Assembly: GCA_029168955.1 (NCBI GenBank) | Contig: JAPDOI010000116.1 | Coordinates: forward strand, 923,501-987,500 | DNA length: 64,000 bases | Source: Aplectana chamaeleonis | Taxonomy: Eukaryota > Nematoda > Chromadorea > Rhabditida > Cosmocercidae | Reading direction: 5' to 3' | Shown here: piece by piece, positions 1 through 40,292 of the stretch | How the letters are laid out: each line of letters opens with the position of its first letter | Numbering within the stretch: the stretch's first letter is position 1 | Made by a program: the position numbers and the translations under genes | Notes under the pieces: model-generated | What the model was told of the DNA's origin: nothing | Database searches by the model: none | Seen by the model: only the letters and a program-made list of their open reading frames with translations

Positions 1-2707
1 CACCTGCATCCTTCCGTTCGATACTAATGGTACGCCCTCACATATTGTGGCGATGGTGGCAGCGGCGATGTGCCCCGTCAGAGCCGCTCCTCTTTACACA
101 ATGATTGCTGATAACTCGACGGATACACTGAAGAAATCCGGCAGGAGAGTCGAGTAGGAGCAGTGTGGTGTTCGGACTGGTGGTGCCGCCTGCCAATCAG
201 TGAGAAAAGCGAAATCGGCCACGGGGTGGGTGTAATGATGGAGGTAAATCTCCCTCCTCTCCCACTAGTGGAGTCAGCAGATCCGGCAAACAACAATGTT
301 TCACATGGATAAAGTTGGATATGTATGTGTATCTCCCCAGGGGGGGATTCCGTCTGGGGAGGTCACATGGCACGCGGCGGCGGCGTCATGTCTTCTGTTG
401 ATGAGATACTTCCTAAGAGCGAAGAATGGGGCGGGTTCAGTACAAGTTGCGTACATACTCCCCATAGGGAGTGAATCCCAGCACTCATAACTTAAGGGGT
501 TTCCAGACACGAAATTGGACTTGCAAATTGCCCCTGCAGTAGCTGTGTGTGTGTGTGTGTGTGGCTGGAGTGAAAAACAAAAGTCCAACGTCTGCACCAT
601 ATCTGTGTGGGACAGCCCGGGGAGCTGTTGGGGAATCTTGGGGGAAGAGAATGTGAAGTTTTCTAATCGAATGTTTTTCTTCAATTTTTGGCACAATTTG
701 AACAGAGTGTTTTTTTTTTCGAGTCGGTTAGAAGTTCAGAAGGTTAGCGTTTTGCCACCGCCTGCTTTTCACGTTCTGACAGGTTTGTTGCGTTTCACTC
801 GTAGATAATTGAAGTAAAATGCGGTCTCAACGTATGAAAACACTAGTATTTCTTGGCTGTGGCAATTCAGTGACCTTGAGAACTAATAATCGAGTCCTTT
901 CTTTTCTGTTCTCGGCTATGCGAATTGGTCTGACTGAGCTGAACCATAAGATCAAAGGGGCCCATGACTTCTGGGCCATAAAAGGCGGAGTCCCGGAGCC
1001 CGGTCATCTAGCACTTCGGAATAGGTTGTGAAGCGGCGGTAAAAGGGGCTCGAAAACGCATGCGAAGATTAGATGCGGTTTTCTATGCATTTCAGACTGT
1101 TTATTTTTTACGAATGTTAAAAATGTAGATCATTTTTGGAAATCTGTACTTTTTTGAATACCCCTATTTTTTCTGAAAAATTTAATAGTTGCGATGAAGA
1201 GTGTTTCAGAATCTCTGAATGAGGTATGTGGCAACTTATTTTCCTTTTTTTTATTTTCATGAAAGAATCAAGACAATGATTCATTTCTGATTTCTTTATT
1301 GATTTTTCTTCTCGGAGTAATTGAATCAATTTTTCAAGAAATACTGTTCATCAAACGCCTAAGCAATAATCCTGATTCTCCTGATTCAAAAAAAAATTCT
1401 GAAGTGCAAAAATTTTATTTTTTGATCTTTATTTTTTGATTTTTTAGATTTTGAAATATTAAAAAAATCGAGATTTTAACTTCCTAGTTATCCAGATGAT
1501 AGGAAATTTTATTGGAAAAAATAAATTATTGAAGAAAATTGAAAAAAATTAAATAAAAAATTGAAAAAAACCCTAATCGCGAACAAATCGAACAATTCTA
1601 TATCGTAACCCTTGAAAATCGGCTCATTATTCTAAATTTTCATAATTCAATCATCCGAACATACAGATTTTCCCGTAAACCCACTGATTTCAATTTTCAG
1701 TGGATCAATATTTCAAGAAATGTACAAATTATGGACCAACTATCGAGCATTCGGATGAAGACGATGTTTGACTTCTTGACTGAATTCAATAATTAGGAAA
1801 CCGTCTTAGGGGTCCATAGTAGATTTCCAGAAAAAAAAAGAAGTTTAATCTATTGAATAAGACAAATTTCTAAAAAATCTCATGAATCTAAGAGTTTGAG
1901 TGACTTAATTATTCAAAAAATAATGAAATTGAATTTTTCGGATAACCTAGACCCAACGATTGGAAGCTAGTTAATTCAAAATCGTAAATTAATCAATTGA
2001 TCGATTGTTGTTTGCTGGATCTGAGTGAATAAGCAAAAATTTCGAAATTTTGGCTTTCTGAATAGGCAGTTTCTCTAAGAAAAGAAGCTGTATGTTCAAT
2101 TTCCAAGAGAATCGAACAGTGAAAAGTTCTTAAATAATGATTCAGGAAATTGACGACTCGGCTCCTTCCTCAATCTCCGGTCCACTGCTGTTGCTGTTCG
2201 GGCGAAAAGTAGGAGCCCGTGCAGCAACAGCAGTAGCCCGGACGGCAACAGGAGCTGAACCGCAGATTGGGACAACGAGCCGGAAAGTCAGGCGGCTTGG
2301 GCCGGGATGTTCTGAAATTAATTCGAACTATTTAAAATCCCGAAAAATTAAAAAATATTCAAAATCCTGAGTAGATCGGATATCCAATTTTTTTGCATGG
2401 CTATCGTACCACGTTCCGATTCTAATTGCCTCTGTGCCTGCCGACTTTGACCAGAAAAAGGTCATATCCGGGGATGAATAAATGTATATGCCCTCGTGGA
2501 AGGAAAAATATGGGCCTATTGTGTCCCCCGAAATCAACAGCGGCCACTTTATCCACTATTCAATCACCCTGCAATCGGGGTATTAGAGGTGCACTTTGTG
2601 TAAGAAACCCCTTCTGCAGGCGAGTCTAAATCCCCTTCTCGTAATACCCTGGGGGGGGGGAAGAAACTCCGTGCAATCCAGGAAAAATGTCACGTAAATG
2701 TTTGCAG
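1..2707 (+). other. Upstream intron DNA of paramyosin, no exon found
   Basis: Exon 1 in this window starts inside the rod, so this stretch should be intron. I looked for the expected preceding rod sequence on the + strand and did not find it. It contains a TG microsatellite at about 545-562, AT-rich DNA from 1.1 to 2.1 kb, a degraded foldback copy near 2153-2312 and a 10-G run at 2651-2660. Confidence 0.6.
2153..2312. mobile_element. Foldback element family A, degraded copy
   Basis: Shares the family's internal blocks (CCACTGCTGTTGCTGTTCGG and its inverse) and the right part CAGGCGGCTTGGGCCG, but has lost the clean CTCAGGCG ends. Confidence 0.55.
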
Positions 2708-31266
<28,559 letters not shown>

Positions 31267-31975
31267 GCACTCAACTTCACCAGCACCAGTCTCTTTCTCA
31301 CGCAATCAGCCCTTCCCCCAGCTGGCGGTGCAGCTCAACTAGTGAGCTGCGGTCGTCTTTGCTCTGTATATTGTTGGATGTTGTAGTGCTCTACTAGTGC
31401 GCGCGCCCGTGGCCCTACTTCCACCATTCTTCTGTTTATGTAACGGTTTTAGCCCCAGATTTCCATCAAATTCGCTGGCTCTTTCGCAGTCTGTTCTCTC
31501 TCGATCGACACTACTGTTATACTCCCCGACGCGCGACTGCTGGCGCCCGTTGCGGCGACGCGAGTCCACACACACACACACGTCCTTCTCTCGCCCCCCA
31601 ATGTCTCTGTTTTTGTCTTCATTTATTCCTATTTTTTTTTCTGGACATTTCCAATACACTTCCGCGAGAGAGATGTGGGATAGGTGAACGCTATTGTTTC
31701 GTCTCCTCGTCTGCTCAACACTCGCCCCCCAAAAGACAGACTCCGCCGACAACAAAACTCTGAACCCCCCATATGTTATGTATTTCGCGCAAACAGATAT
31801 ATTATCATTATGAAAAGAAAGGGATTCTTCCTATTTTTTTATTCATGATTTTTTTGTATTCTGTATGTTTGTCTCACCACATTGCCTTATCACCCCGTTT
31901 AGCTGCAATTCTTTCTTTCTCACTCTCTGCCTTATGAAGTGTTGAACGAGTAAATGAAAATTATGTGAATGTTGT
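31267..31975 (+). other. Probable paramyosin 3' untranslated region
   Basis: Non-coding, T- and C-rich DNA after the stop codon, with a short CA run near 31568-31580. I see no AATAAA. AATGAA at 31953-31958 is a nematode-type variant and could be the signal, so the end is a guess. Confidence 0.35.
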
Positions 31976-32333
31976 TTGTGCAGAATCATTCCAATTACTA
32001 TAGAGTATACATACTACTAGCTACCTGTCTGCAAAATATATAATATACAGTCTATATCGTAGTGAATTTCTGGTCCGCAGTTGCACCGCGTAGCTCGATT
32101 ATAGTCAAGTCGGAACCTTGTGGTCCCAGGACGATTACCCATGACCTTAGGTGTATGTCATACTTTTCTGACACGCTGCGCCGCGACAGCGACAGTGGCA
32201 GCGACAGTCTCCGGCAAAATTTGCTGCAACTCTGCAGACCCCTTATATCAGATCTACGCGACATGTCGCTGCAACAGACGTGGGGTATGGCCAGGATCAT
32301 ACTTCCAGCGACGAGCGACGCGACGCAATATTT

Positions 32334-32451
32334 AGGCCGGGATCATACTTCCCGCGACCAGCGACAGCGACAGTGCATATCGATTTTCGGTCGATATGGA
32401 TGGTAAACATCGCGTCGCGTCGCTCGTCGCTGGAAGTACGATTCCGGCCTT
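32334..32451. mobile_element. Foldback element family D
   Basis: AGGCCGGGATCATACTTCCC at the left faces GGAAGTACGATTCCGGCCT at the right, with ATCGATTTTCGGTCGAT in the middle. Half copies flank it (32289-32325 and 32455-32535). Confidence 0.65.
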
Positions 32452-32854
32452 ACCATCAGTATCGACGGAAAATCAGTGCATGCCTGATATGCACTGACGC
32501 TGTCGTCGCTCGGGTGAAGCATGATCCCGGTCTAACTGTTCCTAGGTCAGCAAATGACGTCACTCCGATGTTTGTCTCGCCGCGCTTCGTGCAAAATGAC
32601 ATACAGTTCACTTCCGCACTGCCGTTCAGTCGGCAAAGTGCGCGCTGATTGCGAAATCGTGCTGCAACGCGGTTGCGAGTATCCTCAGACAGGGATGCGG
32701 TATAACCCGGGCGGTGGGATCACCCGCGCACCAAAGGCGAAAAGCGCCCGGGTGATCCCATATCCTTGTCTGAGGATTCTCACCACCGCGCCTCAGCACG
32801 ATTTCGCAATCAGTGTGCACTTTGCAGACTGAACGGCAGTGCGAAGGTGAACTG

Positions 32855-33138
32855 TACTGTGCTTCTCTGTGCCAAATTCCGGTCCGCAATTGCGTCTCGA
32901 CACGCTTTGCGGCCGCACGCGCTCGAGTCAGTCGGATTTCCAGCGCCAAAGCCGGTTAGATGTGGCTTTTTTATACAATTTTTCCCAATATTTTCTTAGG
33001 TTCCAGTTTCTGGAACGCACCTAGAGTCAGCACATCGGCGGCTGCGACGCTGGAAGCTTATCCGACTCGGGAGCGTGCGGCCGCAAAGCGTGTCAAGAAG
33101 CAATCGCGGACCGGAATTTGACCCAGATAAGCACAGTA
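32855..33138. mobile_element. Foldback element family B
   Basis: Starts TACTGTGCTTCTCTGTGCC and ends AGATAAGCACAGTA; same arms as the 26512 copy, about 284 bp. Located 1.6 kb beyond the paramyosin stop codon. Confidence 0.8.
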
Positions 33139-33861
33139 CCTGTCGCTCATGACAACGACAAAGTATACCATACTCTTTAGCATGACTCTGCTTGCATTAT
33201 GACATTGCAAAGGCGCTTTTCTGCTGTTGTGAACCGGGATTTCATTCCGATAAAGAAAGGCAAACTTGACGATGTACCAGAATTCGAGCAAGTAAGAAAG
33301 CGCAAACGACGTGAAATGTTGTGAGTTGCAGTGTCGTCTACAGAAAGGAATACTCTATTCCGCGGCGAAATTTACTGCCGTCGATCGCGTGCGTGTGCGC
33401 GTGAATGCTGCGTCTTCTCGAGTACAATTTCTCGCTGTCTCTTTCCCTGCTCCACACAAGCGTGCGGACGAACGAATTGATTTTTTCTGCGAAATAAAGG
33501 GTAGGTATATTGACGCAATGAGGAGTATCAACCGTGGACAACGTTTCCTCCCATACTGAACGTCTGCGGGTGCGTACTAAACGTGCAAAATTGCTAGTGA
33601 TCGCGTAAACTCGCCTGCCGACTACATACGCTCACAAGTTTCCTTGCTTATTGGGTTGGGGCCATTGCGTACTGAACGCGAACACTTGCGCGTGGACCGC
33701 GTGAACTCGCATACCAATCCTGCTCATCGCTAGAAGTAAAATTAGAGCCAAATCAGTGACAATTTTTCTGGACGCCCTGGGAATCGCCTGATGGGTGCAC
33801 TTGCCTTTTCACTGAATCGGGGATCCCCCACAAATCGGTTAAGAGAAGTCTCTAGAAGTTG
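33139..33861. other. Intergenic DNA, no gene recognised
   Basis: Mixed-composition DNA between foldback elements. Short open frames are present but none has splice sites or a recognisable product. Confidence 0.4.
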
Positions 33862-34105
33862 AAGTTGGTCCGAATGAGACTATCCGCCAATGCGGTCGGC
33901 GTGCGTGTCGAGCGACCGCCGCGAAGGCACTTCTTAGACCTGTTAATCAATTGGCATGATCCTAATACGCGTACTGAATAACATCCCAGTCAGCTATCTG
34001 CAGTGGTGGAAAGGTGGAAAGGCTTGTCCAGAAAGTGCCTCTGCGACGCCCGTTCTACACGCAAGCCGACCGCGTGGGCGGACACTCTCATTCGGACAGA
34101 CTTTG
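33862..34105. mobile_element. Foldback element family C
   Basis: Left arm AAGTTGGTCCGAATGAGAC with GCGGTCGGCGTGCGTGTCGA; right arm ACACGCAAGCCGACCGCG and CTCATTCGGACAGACTTTG. An inner pair (AGGCACTTCT facing AGAAAGTGCCT) extends the fold. Confidence 0.75.
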
Positions 34106-35356
34106 TTTACATATATTTGAAAACGTCACTCTAAGTAATTTAATTGCGAAGAACTTCGTTTAAATGGCAGTTTTTATGAGTCGCTATTACCTAGAAGGAT
34201 GGTCATAGCGACGAATCGCAACGGTGGAAGTATGGACAGAACCCAGCGCCATCGCTCAGAAAAGGAAACCCGTAGCGCGCTGGAATCAAAGAACAATGCA
34301 AGGTACTATTTACACTCTTCAACGCCAGCGCGTGACGCGCGCGACACGCAGATGTGTAGAGAGGCTATTAATACTGCAGCGGCTACGCTGTGGCGGGGGG
34401 AATAAAGTTGGCTACAAGTGTATCATTCAAGCATATTCAATCCACGCTATCCCCGCCATTGCAGGATAGGAAATAACTGGACCTACTATCCTCACGCGCT
34501 TGGCGCGCGAGTGTTACACGCAAGCGTGGCGCGCGAGTAAGACGCGCAATCGTAGCGTGCGAGCGTGGCGCGCGAGCATGACGCGCGAGCGTAGCGCGCG
34601 AGCGCGGCATCATGCAGCTCTTGCTCCGACGTAACACCCTCTCGACACGCTCATCGCGTACTCGCAAATGGAGACGATGATGATTTGTTTGATACAGAGG
34701 GTTTCCGCATCAAAATAAAGTTCACGCAGCAGCATGCAATCTGTTTCTTGTTCACTGAACAACATGTGACCCCCAAGTGCGCCTTCATGGTTTTCGTCCG
34801 CACCCATAGTTTGCCGTAGCGTAAGACGCTTCGCAACAGGCAGCTGTCCGCAATCGCGGCCTTTAATTGAACCACCCTTGTTTATACCTTCATGCTATTA
34901 TCTTGAACTGTACACAGACTAGACTGATAGCTAAAGGTCAATTATATGAAATCACTGCGGTAATGTTCATTCTTCCTCGACTATTCCTTACTAACCAGTC
35001 ATCATGCAAAAGTCACCTACTCATCTGATAACTAGTAAAAGGTGATGCTTCAAACATTGGTCCCTTGGAGTATTTCTGGCAATCCTTCAGACAACCTACC
35101 ACGATGTCGCACGCAGTCGCTGCACGACGTCGCGCTGACAACCAGCGCGACGCGTCAACCACGTGCGATATCATCATAGTTCCGCTAGAAAGTTTCACTG
35201 GCAGTCAAGTACCTCCTGCATTCAGCGCATCTCCAATCGAGAGATGCCTCCACGAAAAACGAATGCGGACAAAAGTACTGGAAACAAGAAAGCGAAGACT
35301 AGAATTGGAAGCGAGTTTTTTCTAAGGAATAGTACTTAATTAAGTATGCACATGTA
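34106..35356. other. Intergenic DNA with GCGCGAGCG repeat
   Basis: At 34490-34620 a short tandem theme (GGCGCGCGAGCG, ACGCGCGAGCG) repeats about eight times. A short frame beginning MPPRKTNADK near 35250 follows an ATTCAG and ends within 32 codons; it is too small to call. Confidence 0.5.
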
Positions 35357-35794
35357 GAGCGTGCGGTCGCGGCGCGGCACACTGGCGATTCCTGGGGTCA
35401 TATTCGCCAATAACCCGCCGGGTAGTCGAAGGGTAAATGAGGTGAAATTTCAGTACAAAACGCGCGCTCCACGGCCACCTCTCGCCTCCCTTGGCTTCCC
35501 TCGCGACCGCCGGAATTTTTCGAATAGCATAGCTGAAAAATGGCCGCTTCGCGATGGAATCTTTATGTTTTTGCAGTGATATCAATACGTAACACAGTTT
35601 GCATTTCCATCTTACATGGTGTAAGATGGGTTGATCTGCTCCTCTGCCGCGCGCGGTATCATCCCTTCCGCTTCCCTTCGACTACCCTCGGCGGGTTGTT
35701 GGCGAATACGACCCCTGCAGTACTAGAACAGGTGCGCTGGGCAGACTTGCCTCAGATATATAGGCAATGTGCGCCGCGACGCGACTGCTTGCTC
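35357..35794. mobile_element. Foldback element, about 438 bp
   Basis: GAGCGTGCGGTCGCGGCGCG at the left faces GCGCCGCGACGCGACTGCT at the right. Further in, TATTCGCCAATAACCCGCCG faces CGGCGGGTTGTTGGCGAATA. Confidence 0.7.
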
Positions 35795-35820
35795 TATACG
35801 CGGCTACTGTGAAAGTTTTG

Positions 35821-35875
35821 GCCGCAAAATAGCCCACCAGACTCCGCAGCGGCTCCTGGTGGGCTATTTTGCGGC
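35821..35875. repeat. Perfect 20-bp-arm hairpin
   Basis: GCCGCAAAATAGCCCACCAG and its exact inverse are separated by 15 bp. Related GCGGCTATT blocks follow at 35.99-36.09 kb. Confidence 0.95.
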
Positions 35876-36351
35876 TATTCCTCGGCTTTCCACGAAAACT
35901 GGATAATTGGACCGATGTAAGTGCTAAGGTCTGAATCATGCCTCTGGGAAGAGTCGTATACTTACCTGATGAGAATTGTTTCTCGGAAATTCAGCGGCTA
36001 ATTCGCGGCGAGCATTATTAGGCGGCTATTTTGCGGCTATTGCGCGGCGAGCAGGAATTTGGCGGTTATTTCGCGGCTAATTCTTTGCCGAAACTCGCGA
36101 TCACCGTCAAGCACCACTTCATGTAACATTATTCTCACTTTGAGTTGTTTATTGTAGAAGCTCTATCAAGACCATCTCAAATGTGCGAGAAAAGCGTACT
36201 TTGAACTCGAAATTCAAGACAGGAGAATGAAGAGGGTGAGTGGGTCCAATCCAGTGCTTTTCGTAGACACAGGTAGGCTCTGTCCTAGACGAGGAGGGGG
36301 GAGCCACCCGGGATTTATTCATTGAAATGAAAAAAATTCTGATAAAATATC

Positions 36352-36589
36352 TCAGGCCATTCTCGGCCACGAGCCGCACCTAATAGGAATCGGAGCCGCC
36401 TGACAGTTCGGCTCGTTCTCCCAATCTCCGGGCGACTGCTGTTGCTGTGCGGGCCAACCGGAATAGCCCGGACAGCAACAGCAGTGGCCCGGAAAGCAAC
36501 AGCAGTGGCCCGGACAGCAACAGGAGGCGACTCGCAGATTGGAAAAACGAGCCGAACTGTCAGGCGGCTCGGGGCCGATAATCGCCTGA
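36352..36589. mobile_element. Foldback element family A, 238 bp
   Basis: Starts TCAGGCCATTCTCGGCCACG and ends GGGGCCGATAATCGCCTGA; 238 bp. The only copy outside the paramyosin gene. Confidence 0.85.
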
Positions 36590-37156
36590 GATGCTTGATA
36601 CTGCTATCAATCATTGTTGTTCTGGAAAATCTCTGAAACTATAGTTTCCATATTCGATTTGATCTGACGCATAGATCAGACGGGGTTTTGATTCGCGCGC
36701 GGCGATCTACCGTCGCAACCCCGTCCATTCATCAGACTATATTTATTACGTGAACTCTATCAATCCAAGATAGCGTTTCGAATCGGTGGTTCATTTCATC
36801 TCTGTCCTGAATCCTGGGTGGCCCACGACTAGGATACTACCATGCACTGTATTAGGCAGATTTTTTTTTCATAAAATGAATTTCATAAATTTCTTGAAAA
36901 CTGAAAAATCTTCTGATTTTCTGGGAAACCTTCTACTTTTCTCATGAGGTTTGAAAATTTCATCTAGCACTGCAAACCCGTTCTGGATTTGCACAGCAAT
37001 TTTCGAGTAAAAGGAAATTCCCTAGAGTTTTTTTACTACCTAATCACGTATAACATTTAAATCTCACCTGCGGCTGGCGCGGGCGGCTTATATCTCACCG
37101 GCGGCTGTCGGCAGGGTAAGCTGATCAGCTGCGCTCGTCGCTCCGCCTGAATCGAT
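36590..37156. other. Intergenic DNA, no gene recognised
   Basis: A short inverted pair (GATCAGACGGGGTT near 36675 facing AACCCCGTC near 36718) and AT-rich DNA; nothing else supportable. Confidence 0.4.
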
Positions 37157-39298
37157 TAGGGGCTGAGCAGAGTGCCATAGGGAAGAAGCCACTAAATCCT
37201 GGTGACTGGACAAATTTTGTTGCTGCGGTCGCGTCGGCGCGGCGCGGTTTTCTGATTATAGCACGTTAATCTCCCACCTGCTTTCTTCAGTTTCATTCAA
37301 GTGAAACCACTTTTAGTGTGCATTTCTCATGTTACTGAGGTAACTTCTTATTCACTGGCGTCTTAATTCGATATGCCTCGATTTATTTCAGGTGATTTGC
37401 ACTGGGAAGCCGTTTCGCTATACTTAATGAAGCCCAACTGAGCATTCTCAGAGGTTTTTCAAAAATCTGTCGCTTACGAACTTACTTTTTTTCTGCTCAA
37501 TATTCGAAAAAACAATAAACATTGATTTCGCAATCTTTTTATTTACCAAGGGAGCTGGAAATGCTATGTATTCTACTTTCCTTGTCCTTGAATAAAATCC
37601 ATCGAGGAAAACGGAATGCTTAACTTTATTCGATCAATTTTCTCAGTCGATGGTAATTTTGGTTTCATTCTTGCATACGAACTGTTTCTTTACCGAAGAA
37701 GTGTCAGGTTTGCCGAGCAGATCTGCAGCCAGATGATGAAACGGTGAGGTCCTTTACATAGGATTGGCACCTTTTCCTGACAGACTTGTCTTAAATATCA
37801 CTTTAGGAACTTCTGCAACTTTAATGCGATACGAGTTTTCGAAATGCGTCTACTGCGGATGTAGCCGCTACTCTCCCAAAAAACGTTTCGCGTGCCATCA
37901 ACTAATACTGCTTTTATACAAGTGTGAGTTTTTTAATGAGTAGCTACTTGAAACATTTATGACCTTCAGCTAAATGATTATCGTTAACAAGTGCGTCAAT
38001 GTATTTTTTCCAGAAGGAGACGCACCAATCTGACAACAAGTGGAGGAAACAGAAGCCATTTGAACCGTATTTGAGTAATAAAACTTCACAATGTGTTTTG
38101 TAGCTTTGAATATGTCATGTCCTTCATAGATATTGTCAGTTGTTTTTACATTATCCACTGCTGGGGGGGGGGGGACTTGATCGAGCGGTTCCCTGAATGA
38201 GGGGCAAATAATGCTCTATTCGGCTCTCGTAGGGCTTACCTTACAGTTGCCGTGGGTTTTTATAAAACCATGTGCTGATAGTTGTAGGTAGTGAACACAA
38301 CATTGATAATCCGTTTCCGAATCCCCTAAATGTCTCAGAGATTTACAGGAGATTTCTAAAAGTGGCCATTTTCATAGCTTTGAGTAGATAAAAAGAGTAC
38401 GCGGATGGCAATTTTCAGGATGTTCAAAAAAATCGTCTCGGATTGCGCTGAAAACTTGTTTCTAAGGGTTCTTTTGGGTGCTCATTACCTGATCTATCAT
38501 TTTTTCGCGTCCATCTCGGAATGCCTTGAGCCTCATGTGGTTACCTGTTTCGAAGCCACAGGGGAAAGTTTCCATAAACGATGCGAGGGTATAATTCTAC
38601 GATTCCATGAAAGCAAAATTACCATCGACCGTAGAAAAATTGATCGACAAAAGTTGAACATTTCGTTTTCCCCGATGGATTCTATTATACGGATTCGAAG
38701 AAATCTAGTCTGGCATCAGTTATGACAATTTCCCCCTGTTATGATTTCTGATTGGAGAGTTCGATTTTGTCAAGGACAAGAAAAGTAGAAAACATAGCAT
38801 TACCAGCTCCCCTGGTAAGCATGAAACATTACTAATTAATTTTTTGTTTTTTCGAATATTCAGCAGTGAAAATTTAAGTTCGTCAGCGCCAGATTTTAGA
38901 AAAACCTCTGACGGTATGATCGTATAAATTCAGCGAAACGAACATCTGTAGACTTCCCAGTGCAAATCACCTGAAAAAATCGAGGCATATCGAATTAAGA
39001 CGCCAGTGAATAAAAAGTTACCGCAGTAACATGAGATATCCACACTAAAAGTGGTTTCACTTGAATGAAACTGAAGAAAGCAGGTGGGAGATTAACGCGC
39101 TCTAATGAGAAAACCGCGCCGCGCCGACGCGACCGCAGCAAAAAAATTTGTTCAGTCACCAGGATTCAGTGGCTTCTCCATAGGGCGCGGCGCGGCCTGA
39201 TTGTGGGCTGCCGTATTGATAGATCGCGGCGATCTATCAATACGGCAGCCCACCATCAGGCCGCGCCGCGCCCTGATGGCACTCTGCTCAGCCCCTTA
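37157..39298. mobile_element. Long inverted repeat 1 (foldback transposon), 2.1 kb
   Basis: The left arm from TAGGGGCTGAGCAGAGTGCC matches the inverse of the right arm ending GGCACTCTGCTCAGCCCCTTA. Near-identical pairing continues through the arms to about 37.41 and 38.95 kb, and weaker pairing to about 37.69 and 38.60 kb (for example CGATGGTAATTTTG with GAAAGCAAAATTACCATCG). No transposase is visible. A 106-residue frame at 38405-38725 overlaps the right arm and I do not trust it. The right arm carries an inserted 91-bp palindrome. Confidence 0.85.
39183..39273. repeat. 91-bp near-perfect palindrome inserted in an arm
   Basis: GGGCGCGGCGCGGCCTGAT is mirrored by ATCAGGCCGCGCCGCGCCC, with GGGCTGCCGTATTGATAGAT mirrored in the centre; the two arms nearly touch. 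The opposite arm of the long inverted repeat lacks it, so it is a later insertion. Confidence 0.9.
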
Positions 39299-40292
39299 GG
39301 CCTTTTTCAGAGTTCGATCGCTGTGCGACGCGATCGTGAGCACGGCGACGCGACCGTCGCGTCGCCGTGGAAATCGCAGGCTTTGGAAGTGTGAATGCCC
39401 AATCGCGAAAGTTGGCGATCACGCTTTTTTACGTACACATTCTAATCTACGCCTAGTCAGCGTAAATGAGCACAGCAAATGAACACCGCTAACTGCAGCT
39501 GTGTTTATTTGTTGTATTCATCAATAAATAAATAAAATAAATGTATGAAAATTATTGTTAAAAGTTATTTGTGAGGGTTTGCTGGCCGTGGGTGGTGCTG
39601 AATGTCTTCGATAAGGATTTTTTTTTGTTTGTTTTTTTCTTTTTTGTAATCAAAAGCTTCGTGGCTTCTGACGTGCATTCTGAGATTTATAATTGGCACG
39701 GCAGTTCACAAACTGATAGGATTAGAAAAACAGACAAAAATAACAAACACAGCACAAAAATCAACCATCAAAACGAGTTCAACACCGCCCATAGACGCTT
39801 AACCATTACAAATAAATATTGGCGAGTTTTTCATGAGAAGCACTGACCTTAATAATGCAGGAGAAAAATAATATAGATGAATGAAACGAGTGAATTCCTT
39901 CGAATGTCTCGAAGTGAAACAAATAATGCATTCAAAAAATTAATTCTCCCAAGAAGTAGAAGATGTTCCGCGATGCGAATCACTACCTGGGCAGTCGAGA
40001 ATTTGGGTAAGCTACCTGAAAAATCAGAGCTAATGAAAAAGTAGAATTAACGGGGAAAACTAGAGAAATTCGAACGAGGGCATATGAATCGGTCGCCGCG
40101 ACCGGTCGCGTCGCCGTGCAGTGCACGGCGACGAGATCTGGCAATGCCAGTCGCCCAATCGCGCGATTGGGCGACTTTCTCCGCGATCTTGTCTGAAAGA
40201 CCTGCGACCTGATCGCGCGACGCGACCAGATCGATACGCAGGGTTTTCATCCGGTCGCGTCGCACAGCGATCGAACTCTGAAAGAGGCCTTA
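39296..40292. mobile_element. Terminal-inverted-repeat element family E, about 1 kb
   Basis: Left end TTAGGCCTTTTTCAGAGTTC then GATCGCTGTGCGACGCGA; right end inverse, finishing GAACTCTGAAAGAGGCCTTA. It starts exactly where long inverted repeat 1 stops. Inside, 40.08-40.18 kb holds two perfect palindromes. The frames inside are short and not recognisable. Confidence 0.7.
40149..40176. repeat. Perfect 28-bp palindrome
   Basis: AGTCGCCCAATCGC followed directly by its inverse complement. A smaller one, GCCGTGCAGTGCACGGC, lies about 30 bp before it. Confidence 0.95.

Noticed and set aside
31339..31755. 138-residue - strand frame over the paramyosin 3' end
   Set aside because: Antisense to the 3' untranslated region, no features.
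35250..35350. MPPRKTNADK... basic frame after ATTCAG
   Set aside because: Only 31 codons to a stop and no usable donor before it.
37680..37930. Possible exons with CVYCGCSRYSP (CxxC) in the loop region of long inverted repeat 1
   Set aside because: Splice phases do not join to any continuous frame and part pairs with the other arm.
38405..38725. 106-residue frame MAIFRMFKKI...
   Set aside because: Overlaps the right arm of the long inverted repeat, which pairs with non-coding left-arm DNA; no domain recognised.
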